Source: Hyperoodon ampullatus
Taxonomy: Eukaryota > Chordata > Mammalia > Artiodactyla > Ziphiidae
Length of the DNA stretch: 64,000 bases
Direction: 5' to 3'
NCBI GenBank assembly: GCA_949752795.1
Contig: OX457068.1
Span: forward strand, 53,596,516-53,660,515
Below the pieces are notes generated by a model. The model was not told the DNA's origin and made no database searches. It saw only the letters and a list, made by a program, of their open reading frames with translations. Positions 23,171-34,575 of the stretch are shown here, one piece after another. Numbering within the stretch: position 1 is the first letter of the stretch; each line of letters begins with the position of its first letter. Position numbers and translations under genes: made by a program.

Positions 23171-25600
23171 CAAGCTCTTTGCCAATATTCTATATGTCCC
23201 TCAAATAATTTATGGTCTAGCTGGAGAAACAAAAACATTCTTAAAACAGAAAATAGTTAAGTGCTGTGCTATGCCATTTAATTATAATTTCAACAAAAAT
23301 TCAGAGAACCTGGGTGTTGATCAAACCTGTCATGGACAGAAGAGATTTCCTGGAGAAGGCAGGGCTTGGGGAGTCCTGAAGTGCCAGCTGAGAAAGGCAG
23401 TCTCTCTAGGTGGAGGATTCAGCTTGAGTAGTGGAGAAGTAGAAAGAAAGAACTCAACAGGAGTGCGAAAGAGTGTTGGTGACCAGTGGTGATCTAATGG
23501 CCTGATCTTATATGTAGTTTTAGCGAAATCACAGGGCCTTGGAAGAAAGATCAAGCAGAATATGTTCTAAGTGGAGGAGTGATATTGTGAAAAATTCATC
23601 TTCTGATTATCAATTTATTTATTCTCTAAAAAAGAGTACCTCTGAGTACCTACTAGGTTAAAGGGACCTTGCTAGGTACTGTGAGAAGTGGGAAGCTATG
23701 TGGGACATGACCCTCAACTTGGAGAAAGTACATCTTAGTAATGGAGATAAGGCTTGAACCCAAAAACCTGATGGAGAAGGTGGATGTGTTGAGCGTCCTT
23801 GGGTTATTCACTGGGCTTCAGAATTTCAGAAAAAGGTTAGGATCCCTTCCTGCTGAGGAGCTTGGGAAGGATATTTTGTACTAGTAGTGCTGGACTTGAG
23901 ACTTAGAAAACAGGTAGCCATCTTATACAATGAGTTGATTGAAGAAATTCCAGGTGGGAAAAGAGTGGTGGCTAAATTTACACCTACTATTTTAGCAAAG
24001 GTGGGAAATGGGTTTGAAGAATGAATAGACTGAGTTTAAAAACTAAAGAGGTGTTTCCTTAAATTATGTTTCTAGAAACAGTAGATTCTCAAGATATTAA
24101 ATTAAAAATGGATTATTTTTATTGTTTGTATGTGTCTGTGTGCACATGCATGTATGTGTTCATGTTTGAGCCTCTGTTTGTACATGTGTGGTGGGAAAAC
24201 ACATTGGAAAACTAAAATAGAGGATTTGAACAATGCAGATCGTGGCTACAATGGTAAGTTGAGAACAGATTGCAGAAATCCTTGGAAAGATTGTGAACAG
24301 AGAGGTGACATGAAAATATCAGCACGTGGAATCCACCTGAATGAGAAACTAAAGGACAGATGAGCTGCTGTTTAAAACACTCATAGAGTGTTCTAGATAG
24401 GAAACAACAAAAGATTTGTTTCCATAAATAACTCTTAACAGAAGGGTGATGCAAAGTCATTTCTGTATGTTATAGTTCATTTTTAAAACCTCATCCCTAC
24501 TCTTCTCTTACTTCTAAAATAAATGCATTACATGGAACAGGGTGACATTTTAATTCTCATTTCTTAGAGTATTGATATTCTGGGAATTCAGATTTCTATA
24601 AGGTTGGAGGCAGTAAGAGATGCCATCTAGAAATATTGGAAGCAAGATAAATGAGTGATCACTGGTTTCTGCTCCTGTGGTGCAGGCCTCCAACTCTGAG
24701 TAGCTCAAACGATTCACAGCATCAGGGCCCAAACCTAAGAGAATACCTTGTTCATTGGACTTCTCATTCTCAGCTGGTTCTCAAGAGTATCTCATTTTCC
24801 TCTCCCAGGGTCATTAATGCTATCACCTTGAATGCCGATTAAAGGGCATCCCTTGCATGACTTGGCATGGTTCCCAGATATGTATTTCATCCAAAATATA
24901 GAGACCAAATTACCAATAAAGAAATTATGAGTGACTAACGATGCTCTGTCTCTGTCATCCTCCTCCACAGTTGAATACTTTTCATTGTTAGGGACTCGTT
25001 TTTCCTTGTAATTCAGCTTCAATTTTCCCTCACTTGGCTTCCTTCCATCACTCCTAATTACAGATTAATAAAGCCTTTGGATTACTGTGAACAATTTTCA
25101 TCCCTCCTTTCTCCCTCCTTAACTTTCTTCCAGAGGTTTCCCAAACCTAGAACTGTATCATATTGAAGGAATGGTGACCAAAACCCACAAGTTTATTCCA
25201 TGGAATTAAGATCTAAAGTTTAAGGATGTATGCTCAAGCGTTGTTCTCTATTTTCACACATGATCCCTACTCCTAGTTTAAGGAAAGTATCCACTATAAG
25301 GCTGTCTGAGCCGAAGGCTACCTGGAACAAACTGGAAGGCACAGAAATGGATCTGTGGAAGGTGCTTGCTGGCCAAATTTCAGTGAATGGGGATATCTTC
25401 TGAATTAATGAATCCAGTTGTTCCTATCTGCCAACACTGGCAGGAGAACCGTTGCCTGATACCTACTGGAAAGCCTTGGTTTTACTGGTCCCAGAAAGAA
25501 AAATACAGCTTACTTGTATTTCCTAACCTACTCTAACTCACATCCTTAATGTAGTCTCTTCCCCCTCAAGATAAGACTACCCCATGGAATCAAACATTGA
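23171..25600. other. No gene seen; old sequence
   Basis: The frame at 23127-23492 (121 codons) has no recognisable content and starts inside a MIR. The stretch 23310-23600 weakly resembles the same unnamed ancient repeat as 19090-19260. Nothing else is recognised. Confidence 0.45.
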
Positions 25601-25604
25601 AGGC

Positions 25605-25700
25605 ACACATAGGAGCAAACTTGAGTTACTAATTGTGTGATCTTGGGCAAGATACTGAATTTCTCCACGTATTTATTTTTAATATTTCATTTGAAAGATT
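25605..25700 (+). mobile_element. MIR-like fragment
   Basis: It contains TTGTGTGATCTTGGGCAAGA followed by CTGAATTTCTCC, the 5' core of MIR. Short and decayed. Confidence 0.5.
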
Positions 25701-27515
25701 CATCAAAGTTCAATGTGGTGAATGCTATTAATATTCACTGGGACAGGAGTTCAAAAGAAGGAATACTAAATACTGGGATATTAAAAGTGGACTACTTAAT
25801 CAAGAGAGGGTTTAAGACTGACCCCCAAGGATGAGTAGTAACTGGAGACCCTGAGATAGGGCCTTCCAAGCAGGTGAGCACCATGAACAAAGACTCATCT
25901 TTCCTAAGGAAAAAGACCTTAATTCACATTGCTTTTTTCTCCTTATTTTATGTGCACACTGCAGTTATTAAGGTGTAAACTTCAGCCCCAAACTTAAATT
26001 TGGAGGGTCATCCCAAATAATTTGGAAGTAAAGATCTACTTTTACCTGCCCTCTCTACACCTTAGGATTTAAGAGTATAACAATCCTACCCCTTGATCCC
26101 TGCCACTATTACCCTTCTTATCCCACTCACCTCTAAATCATAAATACCAGCATAAATTGTATTTTGTAGAATGGATGACTAGAGAGAAATAGAGTTGGTT
26201 TTATTAATGACCCTGGATTGGGAGCAATGACATGGGCCTCCCAGTGCTATGGAAATCAGTCAGTATGGCCTGACTCTGGGGACGTTCTGACGGGCTCAAA
26301 GACACCTCTGGATGACAAGGGAGGTGAGGTGAAAGCCCTCCCATTGGCTACCCCTGACCTGGAAATCAAACATGATTTATATACATTAGTGAGCTTCATC
26401 TTTGTCTTATTATCCCAGCCACAGCTTGCGACCCAGGCCAACTCTCTTTCCTTTTAATAAACAGATTTAATAGGACTGATAGTTTGGCAATTTGTAGGGT
26501 AAATTAGATTTAATTTGCCCTGAATGCCACTGATTTCTCTTATTGCTCAAAACAAATCTTATCCAGGGCTGCATGTCATCTCAACACGTTCTCAACTGAT
26601 ACAGCTGAAAACAGCCAACAGACAGATTGAAATGAGTGAATGTTCTCCAATGAGGACATGACTTTCTCTCTTTTTCCTTGCTTCTTGTAACTTAGTTCAC
26701 TTAGAAATAAGGTCCAGTATGGGGGCAGTGACTATGACAATAACAAAACCAGTGGCAATCACATTGTGTTGCCACCATTAGGTGTCTTGTCAGAATAAGC
26801 TGAACGTAGTGTCCTGTTACATACAAAATATCAATACTTTAGAGATTTTGCATAGAACTCATTCTGAACTGTAATATAAATGCTCAAGCCCTCTTAAACA
26901 GATTGCACAGAATACAATTTTACTTTTCCTTGCTGACTGGGAGCTGATTGGAGCATCATTTGTTATGCTGTACTAGAGAGCAGTGACTACCTTGGGGCTG
27001 TGTAGCTGACCATCTGCCCCTAAACTAAATAGCTCTAGTCATGCATCTTGACTTCTCATCTTTCCTTTGTCTCTTCCCTCACAAACAGCTGTCATTCTTC
27101 AGTATGTGGAATACCCTGCCAGTTACAGCCTTCCCTCACCTCTAGAGTACTCATTAGTTCTGGTCACCAAAACATTCTGGCTATTGTAGCCTTGAACGTT
27201 CTGGCTCCCTTGAGGTTTGAGGCATGTGGCCTGGGCCTGTCAATTTCATCACCAGTACAAGACCCCCATGAGTTTTCCTCTCTGACATCATGACTGAGCA
27301 CTCTAGAAAGTGCCTGCTTTATCAAACTAGGTCTGAAGCAGAGCCCTCATCCAACCTATGATGACAGCAAAGAGAAAAAAGCATTGCAATAAGCCATCAG
27401 GAGCTTGAGGCAATTTGTTACTACAGCATAACTTACCCTAACCTGGGAATTTTACTTTCACAATTTCTAACTTGAACATGCTAACATAGTTTGGACCTTG
27501 ACATAAGATAACTAA
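25701..27515. other. No gene seen; old single-copy sequence
   Basis: Short open frames only (26218-26457, 27048-27293), none recognisable. No repeat that I can name with confidence. Confidence 0.45.
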
Positions 27516-27517
27516 CC

Positions 27518-27744
27518 TGTTTTTTTTTGGTTTTTTTTTGTTTTTTTTTTTTGCGGTATGCAGGCCTCTCACTGTTGTGGCCTCTCCCATTGTGGAACAC
27601 AGGCTCTAGACGCACAGGCTCAGTGGCCATGGCTCATGGGCCCAGCCACTCTGTGGCATGTGGGATCTTCCCAGACTGGGGCACGAACCTGTGTCCCCTG
27701 CATTGGCAGGCGGACTCTCAACCACAGTGCCACTAGGGAAGCCC
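27518..27744 (-). mobile_element. CHR-2 type SINE, older copy
   Basis: The T-rich tail at 27518-27552 is followed by the reverse complement of the CHR-2 body, ending at GGGAAGCCC. Many CpGs have decayed to TpG/CpA (for example CATTGTGGAACACAGG), so it is older than the copy at 16.7 kb. The flanking duplication is T-rich and unclear. Confidence 0.9.
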
Positions 27745-27864
27745 TGTATTTTTTTTTAATTGCTGTAAGTAACCTTTCAGTGAGCTCTCATCTACAGGCA
27801 AAATGCTTCAAAATACATCAAACCTATGATTTTTGTTATTGATGTTTTTTAGAATTCCTTTTTT

Positions 27865-28946
27865 AAACCTATGTATCAGTTGGACCAAAACCATATATAG
27901 AATGAGTGCCTTTTTCACTGTGAACAATGCACTACTCCTTTATAATGGAAACAGGCCAGTGTAATCAACCTGCCTCCAGGTAGCTGGCTGGTCACCCTGG
28001 GGAATGGTGTCATGTCCATGTTGTTTTTTGCTGCTGGCAGACTGAGCAGTTAGCAGTAGCTGTAGCCAATCCATCCTTGGTGACTAGCAGTACATGTAGC
28101 TGAGCCTACATATAACTTCCATCCCTGCCACCATGGCCACTTTGTTGATTAACATATTAGGGAATGACAGGAGTGGCTGCAGAAGGAGGCTGCCAGGTGT
28201 TCACAGAACAGGTCAGCCTATCCTCATGATTATTAAAATCCAACATTACTGGCAACACCCTATGATGAGTATTCACATGGGACACAAATACACTAGGTGT
28301 CCATTCCAATAAGTCTAACTATAGGTCTTTTCCCCAGACCTTGTTGACACTAATTTGACACTTGTGTTCTTTCCACGTCCTTGACCAGCCAGCCAAACTA
28401 TCCATAATCAATGAACTGGTATAGGTCTGAAACACTTTCCATCTCTCCTGGACTCTATCTAAATTTCTGCCACTGGGAAGATTTCTCTTCACTATTGTCT
28501 TTGAGGACCAATTGGAACGAAGATATAGTGCAGCAACAATACACTTATTAATGGTGACTATATCGTGTAGAACCATCTATAAAACACAAGCCCATGATTT
28601 TCTTCTTCAGTGGACTGATGGTAGGGAGCTCCCTATGAGGCCAGAGTTTGAGAGAGAGAAAAGAGTGAAGCAGAAGTAGAGGCCATGGGATTCTGGGCTA
28701 CCTCCACATGCAATACACTAGCGCTCTCAGAGCCTGCTTAAGCCTAGTCTCATACATATCACTTCCATTTCATAATGGAGACCTCCTGTCCACACTCAAC
28801 ATCATGGTTTGTTGGATCACACAACACAACTTGCAATGAGCAGCTCAGGTCACATGGTAATTTAGTGGGCTGTGGCCAAACATTCAGTCTCTACTAAGAC
28901 CAAATAGAAAGCCAAAAGCTACAGGAGAATAATTATATAAAGAGAT
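27865..28946 (-). pseudogene. ERV-L type pol remnant, part 2 (RNase H to integrase N-terminus)
   Basis: Read on the minus strand with a few stops and shifts. From about 28930 downward comes the RT-RNase H connection, then RNase H C-terminal blocks within the 85-codon frame 28319-28576 (MDSLAGWSRTWKEH). The integrase zinc domain follows with a Cys-x-x-Cys pair, CSVCQQQ, at 28028-28048, then the entry to the integrase core near 27870-27960. It is inactive, with many stops. It starts just beside the L1 5' end at 28953. The pol position where it starts is the position where the plus-strand remnant at 475-1127 stops, so the two are best read as one provirus split by L1-A and then separated by inversion. 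No joined sequence is given. Confidence 0.78.
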
Positions 28947-28952
28947 AATAAG

Positions 28953-29850
28953 GGGAGCCTGAACCAAGATGGTGGAGTAGAAGGACGTGCTCTCACTCCC
29001 TCTTGTGAGAGAACTGGAATCACAACTAACTGCTGATCATCAACAGGAAGATACAGGAACTCACCAAAAAAGATACCCCATGTCCAAAGACAAAGGAGAA
29101 GCCACAATGAGATGGTAGGAGGGACACAATCACAATAAAATCAAATCTCATAACTGATGGGTGGGTGACTCACAAACTGGCAAACACTTATACCACAGAA
29201 GAGCACTCACTGGAGTGAAGGTTCCGAGCCCCACGAAGTCTTCTGAACCTTGGGGCCCAGAAACAGGAGGAGGAATTCCTGGAGAATCAGACTTTGAGGG
29301 TATGGGATTTGATTGCAGGACTCTGAAAGAACTGGGGGAAACAGAGACTCCACTCTTGGAGGGCAAACACAAAGTAGGGTGCATATTGGGACACATCGGA
29401 AGGAGCAGTGACCCCAGGGGAGACGAATCAGACCTACCTGCAAGAGTCAGAGGATCTCCTGCAGAGGCAGTGAGTGGCTGTGGCTAACCGTGAGGACAAG
29501 GACACTGGCAGCATAAGTTCTGAGAAGAACTCCTTGGTGTGAGCCCTCCCAGAGTCTGCCATTAGCCCAACCAAATAGCCTGAAGGCTCCAGTGTTGGGA
29601 TGCCTCAGGCCAAAAAACCAAAAGGGAGGGGACACTGACCCACCCATCAGCAGTCAAGTGGATTAAAGTTTGGCTGAGCTCTGCTCACCAGAGAAACAGC
29701 CAGCTCTACCCACCACCAGTCCCTCCCATTAGGAAATTTGCACAAGCCTCTTAGATAGCCTCATCCACCAGAGTGCAGAGAGCAGAAGCAAGAAGAACTA
29801 CAATCCTGCAACCTGGGAACGAAAACAACATTAACAGAAAGATACACAAG
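28953..29850 (+). promoter_or_regulatory. L1-A 5'UTR / internal promoter (short type)
   Basis: About 0.9 kb. It begins GGGGAGCCTGAACCAAGATGG; CAAGATGG is a YY1-type site close to the first base, as in the L1-B promoter, but the rest is unrelated in length and composition to the 2-kb L1-B 5'UTR. The open frames at 29161-29487 (plus) and 29447-29647 (minus) are chance frames here. Confidence 0.72.
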
Positions 29851-30749
29851 ATGAAAAGCTGGAGGGCTATGTAACAGAGGAAGGAAAAAGATACAACCCC
29901 AGAAAAACAACTAAATGAAGTGGAAATAGGTAACCTTCGAGAAAAAGAATTCAGAATAATGACAGTGAAGATGATCCAGGACATCAGAAAAAGAATAGAG
30001 GCAAAGATTGAGAAGATGCAAGAAATGTTTAATAAAGACCTAGAAGAATTAGAGAACAAAAAAACAGACATGAACAATACAGTAACAGAAATGAAAACTA
30101 CACTAGAAGGAATCAATAGCAGAATAACTAAGCCAGAAGAATGGATAAGTGACCTAGAAGACAAAATGTTGGAATTCACTGCTACAGAACAGAATAAAGA
30201 AAAAAGAATGAAAAGAAATGAAGACAGACTAAGAGATCTCTGGGACAACATTAAATGCAACAACATTATAGGGGTCCCAGAAGGAGAAGAGAGAGAGAAA
30301 AACGACCTGAGAAAATATTTGAAGAGATTATATTCAAAAACTTCCCTAACAGGGGAAAGGAAATAGCCACCCAAGTCCAGGAAGTGCAGTGAGTCCCATA
30401 CAGGATAAACCCAAGGAGCAACAAGCAGAGACACATAGTAATCAAATTGGAAAAAAATTAAACACAAAGAAAAATTATTGAAAGCAGCACGGGAAAAATG
30501 AAAACATACAAGTGAACTCCTATAATGTTAAGAGCTGATTTCTCAGCAGAAACTCTATAAGACAGAAGGGAGTGGCATGACATAACTAAAGTGATGAAAG
30601 GGAAGAAGCTACAACCAAGATTACACTACCCGGCACAGATCTCATTCAGATTCGATGGAGAAATCAAAAGCTTTACAGACAAGCAAAAGCTAAGAGAATT
30701 CATCACCACCAAACCAGGTCTACAACAAATGCTAAAGGAACTTCTCTAA
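29851..30749 (+). pseudogene. L1-A ORF1 pseudogene
   Basis: The ATG at 29851 is followed within a few codons by a stop. The main surviving frame, 29920-30366 (148 codons), holds the coiled coil (KMQEMFNKDLEELENKKTDM) and the start of the RRM (IIGVPEGEERE), with two residues missing just before it. The rest, to the stop at about 30749, is in other frames. The 0.9-kb span is normal. Confidence 0.83.
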
Positions 30750-30806
30750 GTGGGAAACACAAGAGAAAAAAAGGGCCTACAAAAAAACCCCAAAACAATT
30801 AAGAAA

Positions 30807-33800
30807 ATGGTCATAGTAACATACATATTGATAATTACCTTAAACGTGAATGAACTAAATGCTCCAACCAAAAGACACACTCTTGCTGAATGGATATAAA
30901 AAGAAGACCTAGGGACACATACGCTGTCTAAAGAGACCACTTCAGACCTAGGGACACATACAGACTGAAGGTGAGGGGATGGAAAAAGATATTCCACACA
31001 AATAGAAATGAAAAGAAAGCTGGAGTAGTAATACTCATATCAGATGAAATAGACTTTAAAATAAAGAACGTTACAAGAGACAAGGAAGGACACTACATAA
31101 TGATCAAGGGATCAATCCAAGAAGACATAACAGTTATAAATATATATGCACCCAACATAGGAGCACCACATACATAAGGCAACTGCTAACAGCTATAAAA
31201 GAGGAAATCGACAGTAACACAAAAATAGTGGGGGACTTTAACACCTCACTTACACCAATGGACAGATCATCCAAAATGAAAATAAATAAGGAATCATAAG
31301 CTTTAAATGACACAATAGACCAGATAGATTTAATTGATATTTATAGGACATCCCATCCAAAAACAGCAGATTACACTTTATTCTCAAGTGTGCACGGAAC
31401 ATTCTCCAGGATAGATCACATCTTGGGTCACAAAACAACCTCAGTAAATATAAGAAAATGGAAATCATGTCAAGCATCTTTTCTGACCACAATGCTATGA
31501 GATTAGAAATGAATTACAGGGGAAAAAACGTAAAAAACACAAACACATGGAGGCTAAACAATACGTTACTAAATAACTATGAGATCACTGAAGAAATCAA
31601 AGGCAAAATCAAAAAAAAAAACCTAGAGACAAATGACAATGAAAACAGAATGATCCAAAACCTATTTGATGCAGCAAAAGCAGTTCTCAGAGGGAAGTTT
31701 ATAGCTATGCAAGCCTACCTCAAGCAACCAGAAAAATCGCAAATAAGCAATCTAACCTTACACCTAAAGGAACTAGTGAAAGAAGAACAAACAAAATGCA
31801 AAGTTAGCAAGAGGAAAGAAATCATAAAAATCAGAGCAGAAATAAATGAAACAGAAAAAACAGACAATAGCAAAGATCAATAAAACTAAAAGGTGCTTAT
31901 TTCAGAAGATAAATAAAATTGATAAACCATTAGCCAGACTCATACAGAAAAAGAGGGAGAGGACTCAAATCAATAAAATTAGAAATGAAAAGGGAGAAGG
32001 TACAACAGACACCACAGAAATACAAAACACCCTAAGAGACTAGTACAAGCAACTCTATGCCAATAAAACGGACAACCTGGAAGAAATGGACAAATTCTTA
32101 GAAAGGTATAACTTTCCAAGCCTGAACCAGGAAGAAATAGAAAATATGAACAGATGAATGACAAGTAATGCAGTTGAAACTGTGATTAAAAATCTTCCAA
32201 TAAACAAAATCCAGGATCAGAAGGTTTCACAGGTGAATTCTATCAAACATTTAGGGAAGAGCTCACAACCATCCTTCTCAACTCTTCCAAAAAATTGCAG
32301 AGGAAGGAACACTCCTAAACTCATTCTATGAGGCCACCATCACCCTGATACCAAAACCAGACAAAGATACTACAAAAAAAAAAAAAAAATTACAGACCAA
32401 TATCCCTGATGAATATAGATGCAAAAATCCTCAACAAAATACCAGCAAACAGAATCCAACAACACATTGAAGGGATCATACACCATGATCAAGTGGGATT
32501 TATCCCAGTGATGCAATGATTCTTCAATATATGCAAATCAGTCAATGTGATACACCATATTAACAAACTGAATGATAAAAACCATATGATCAACTCAATA
32601 GATGCAGAAAAAGCTTTTGACAAAATTCAACACCGATTTATGATAAAAACTCTGCAGAAAGTGGGCATAGAAGAACCTTCCTCAACATAATAAAGGCCAT
32701 ATAACAGAAAAACAAAACAAACATCATTCTCAATGGTGAAAAACTGAAAGCATTTCCTCTAAGATCAGGAAAAGACAAGGATGTCCACTCTCACCACTAT
32801 TATTCAACAAAATTTTGGAAGTCCTAGCTACGGCAATTAGAGAAGCAAATGAAATAAAAGGAATACAAATAGGAAAAGAAGAAGTAAAATTGTCACTGTT
32901 TGCAGATGATATGATACTATACATAAAGAATCCTAAAAATGCCATCAGAAAACTACTAGAGCTAATAATGAATTTGGTAAAGTTGCAGGATACAAAATAA
33001 ATGCACAGAAATCTCTTGCATTCCTATACACTAATGATGAAACCTCTGCAAGAGAATTTAAGGAAACACTCCCATTTAGCATTGCAACAAAAAGAATAAA
33101 ATACCTTGGAATAAACCTACCTAGGGAGAATGAAGACCTGTATGCAGAAAACTATAAGACACTGATGAAAGACATTAAAAATGATACCAACAGATGGAGA
33201 GATATAACATGTTCTTGCATTCTAAGGATCAATATAATGAAAATGGCTATACTACCCAAAGCAATGTACAGATTCAATGCAATCCCTATCAAATTACCAA
33301 TGGCATTTTTTACAGAACTAGTACAAAAAGTCTTAAAATTTGAATGGAGACACAAAAGACCCCAAATAGTCAAAGCAGTCTTGAGGGAAAAAAACGGAGC
33401 AGGAGGAATCAGACTCCCTGACTTCCGACTGTACTACAAAGCTACAGTAATCAAGAGAATATGGTACTGGCACAAAAGCAGAAACATAGATCAATGGAAC
33501 AAGATAGAAAGCCCAGAGATAAACCCAGACACATGTGGTCAACTAATCTATGACAGAGGAGGCAAGGATATACAATGGAGAAGACAGTCTCTTCTATAAG
33601 TAGTGCTGGGAAAACTAACAGCTACATGTAAAAGAATGAAATTAGAACACTCCCTAACACCACACACAAAAATAAACTCAAAATGGATTAGAGACCTAAA
33701 TGTGAGACTGGACACTATAAAACTCTTAGGGTAAAAGGAAGAACACTCTTTGACATAAATCACAGAAAGAACTTTTTTGATCCATGTCCTAGAGTAATGG

Positions 33801-34303
33801 AAACAAAAACAGAAAGAAACAAATAGGACCTAATGAAACTTAAAAGCTTTTGCACAGCAAAGGAAACCATAAATAATACTAAAATAAAACCCTCAGAATG
33901 GGAGAAAATATTTGCAAACAAATCAATGGACAAAGCATTAATCTCTAAAATATATAAACAGCTTATGCAGCTCAATATTAAAAAAACAAACAACCCAATG
34001 CAAAAATGGGTAGAAGACCTAAATAGAGAAAACCATAATTCAAAAAGACACATGCACCCCAATGTTCATTGAAGCACTATTTAGAATAGCCAGGTCGTGG
34101 AAGCAACCTAAATGCCCATTGACAGACGAATGGATAAAGAACATGTGGTACATATATACAATGGAATATTACTCCACCATAAAGAGGAAGGAAATTGGGG
34201 CATTTTATTGAGACTTGGATGGATCTAGAGACTCATACAGAGTGAAGTAAGTCAGAAAGAGATAAACAAATATCGTATATTAACGTATGTATGTGGAACC
34301 TAG
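30807..34303 (+). pseudogene. L1 ORF2 pseudogene (L1-A endonuclease start, L1-C reverse transcriptase)
   Basis: The ATG at 30807 opens the endonuclease N-terminus (IITLNVNELNAP, with the usual Gly now Glu). The endonuclease is frameshifted at 31161-31175, the same loss as at 9640-9655. The SDH catalytic end block is present near 31479-31490. The RT box FADD is intact at 32899-32910. The span is 3497 nt against about 3819 in the copy at 6181-9999. The shortfall is a single deletion of about 320 bp at about 34023, between AAATAG and AGAAAACC, which removes the Cys-rich C-terminal domain. It stops at TAG 34301-34303. Confidence 0.85.
30885..32015 (+). repeat. Right arm of near-identical inverted L1 repeat (inversion exchange tract)
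   Basis: Partner of 8790-9935. The 80-codon antisense frame at 31250-31492 (minus) and the frame at 9314-9556 (plus) encode identical chance peptides, so the DNA is effectively unchanged there. Just outside the arm, for example at 32015-32060 against 8740-8785 and at 30690-30870 against 9965-10140, differences rise to about one base in ten. Confidence 0.85.
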
Positions 34304-34513
34304 AAAAATGGTACAGATGAACTGGTTTGCAGGGCAGAAGTTGTGACACAGATGTAGAGAACAAACGTATGGACACCAAGGGGGGAAAGTCGTCAGTGGG
34401 TGTGGATGGTGGTGTGATGAATTGGGCGATTGGGATTGACATGCATACACTGATGTGTATAAGATTGATGACTAATAAGAACTTGCTGTATAAAAAAATA
34501 GATAATATAAAAT

Positions 34514-34575
34514 TGAAAAATTCAAAAAAAAAGAAGAAAACATTCATTCATTCAACATTTACTAAAAAAAAAAAA
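34514..34575 (+). other. 3' transduced segment and second poly(A) of L1-C
   Basis: After the first A run (34523-34531) come about 31 non-L1 bases including CATTCATTCATTCAACATTT, then 14 A residues (34564-34577), then the L1-C target duplication. Downstream sequence copied with an L1 and ending in its own A tail is the signature of read-through past the L1 polyadenylation signal at the source locus. Confidence 0.55.

Larger units (their letters stand above)
28953..34575 (+). mobile_element. L1 retrotransposon, inversion hybrid: L1-A 5' half joined to L1-C 3' half
   Basis: A plus-strand L1 with a complete 5' end (GGGGAGCCTGAACCAAGATGG), a 0.9-kb 5'UTR, ORF1, ORF2 and a type A 3'UTR ending near 34513, then a short transduced segment and a second A run. 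The 5' flank is ERV-L pol while the 3' flank is L1 ORF2. One insertion cannot have two different targets, so this is a hybrid. The exchange lies within 30885-32015. Confidence 0.87.

Noticed and set aside
23127..23492. 121-codon frame as a gene
   Set aside because: It begins in a MIR, contains no known motif, and has no supporting splice or promoter signal.
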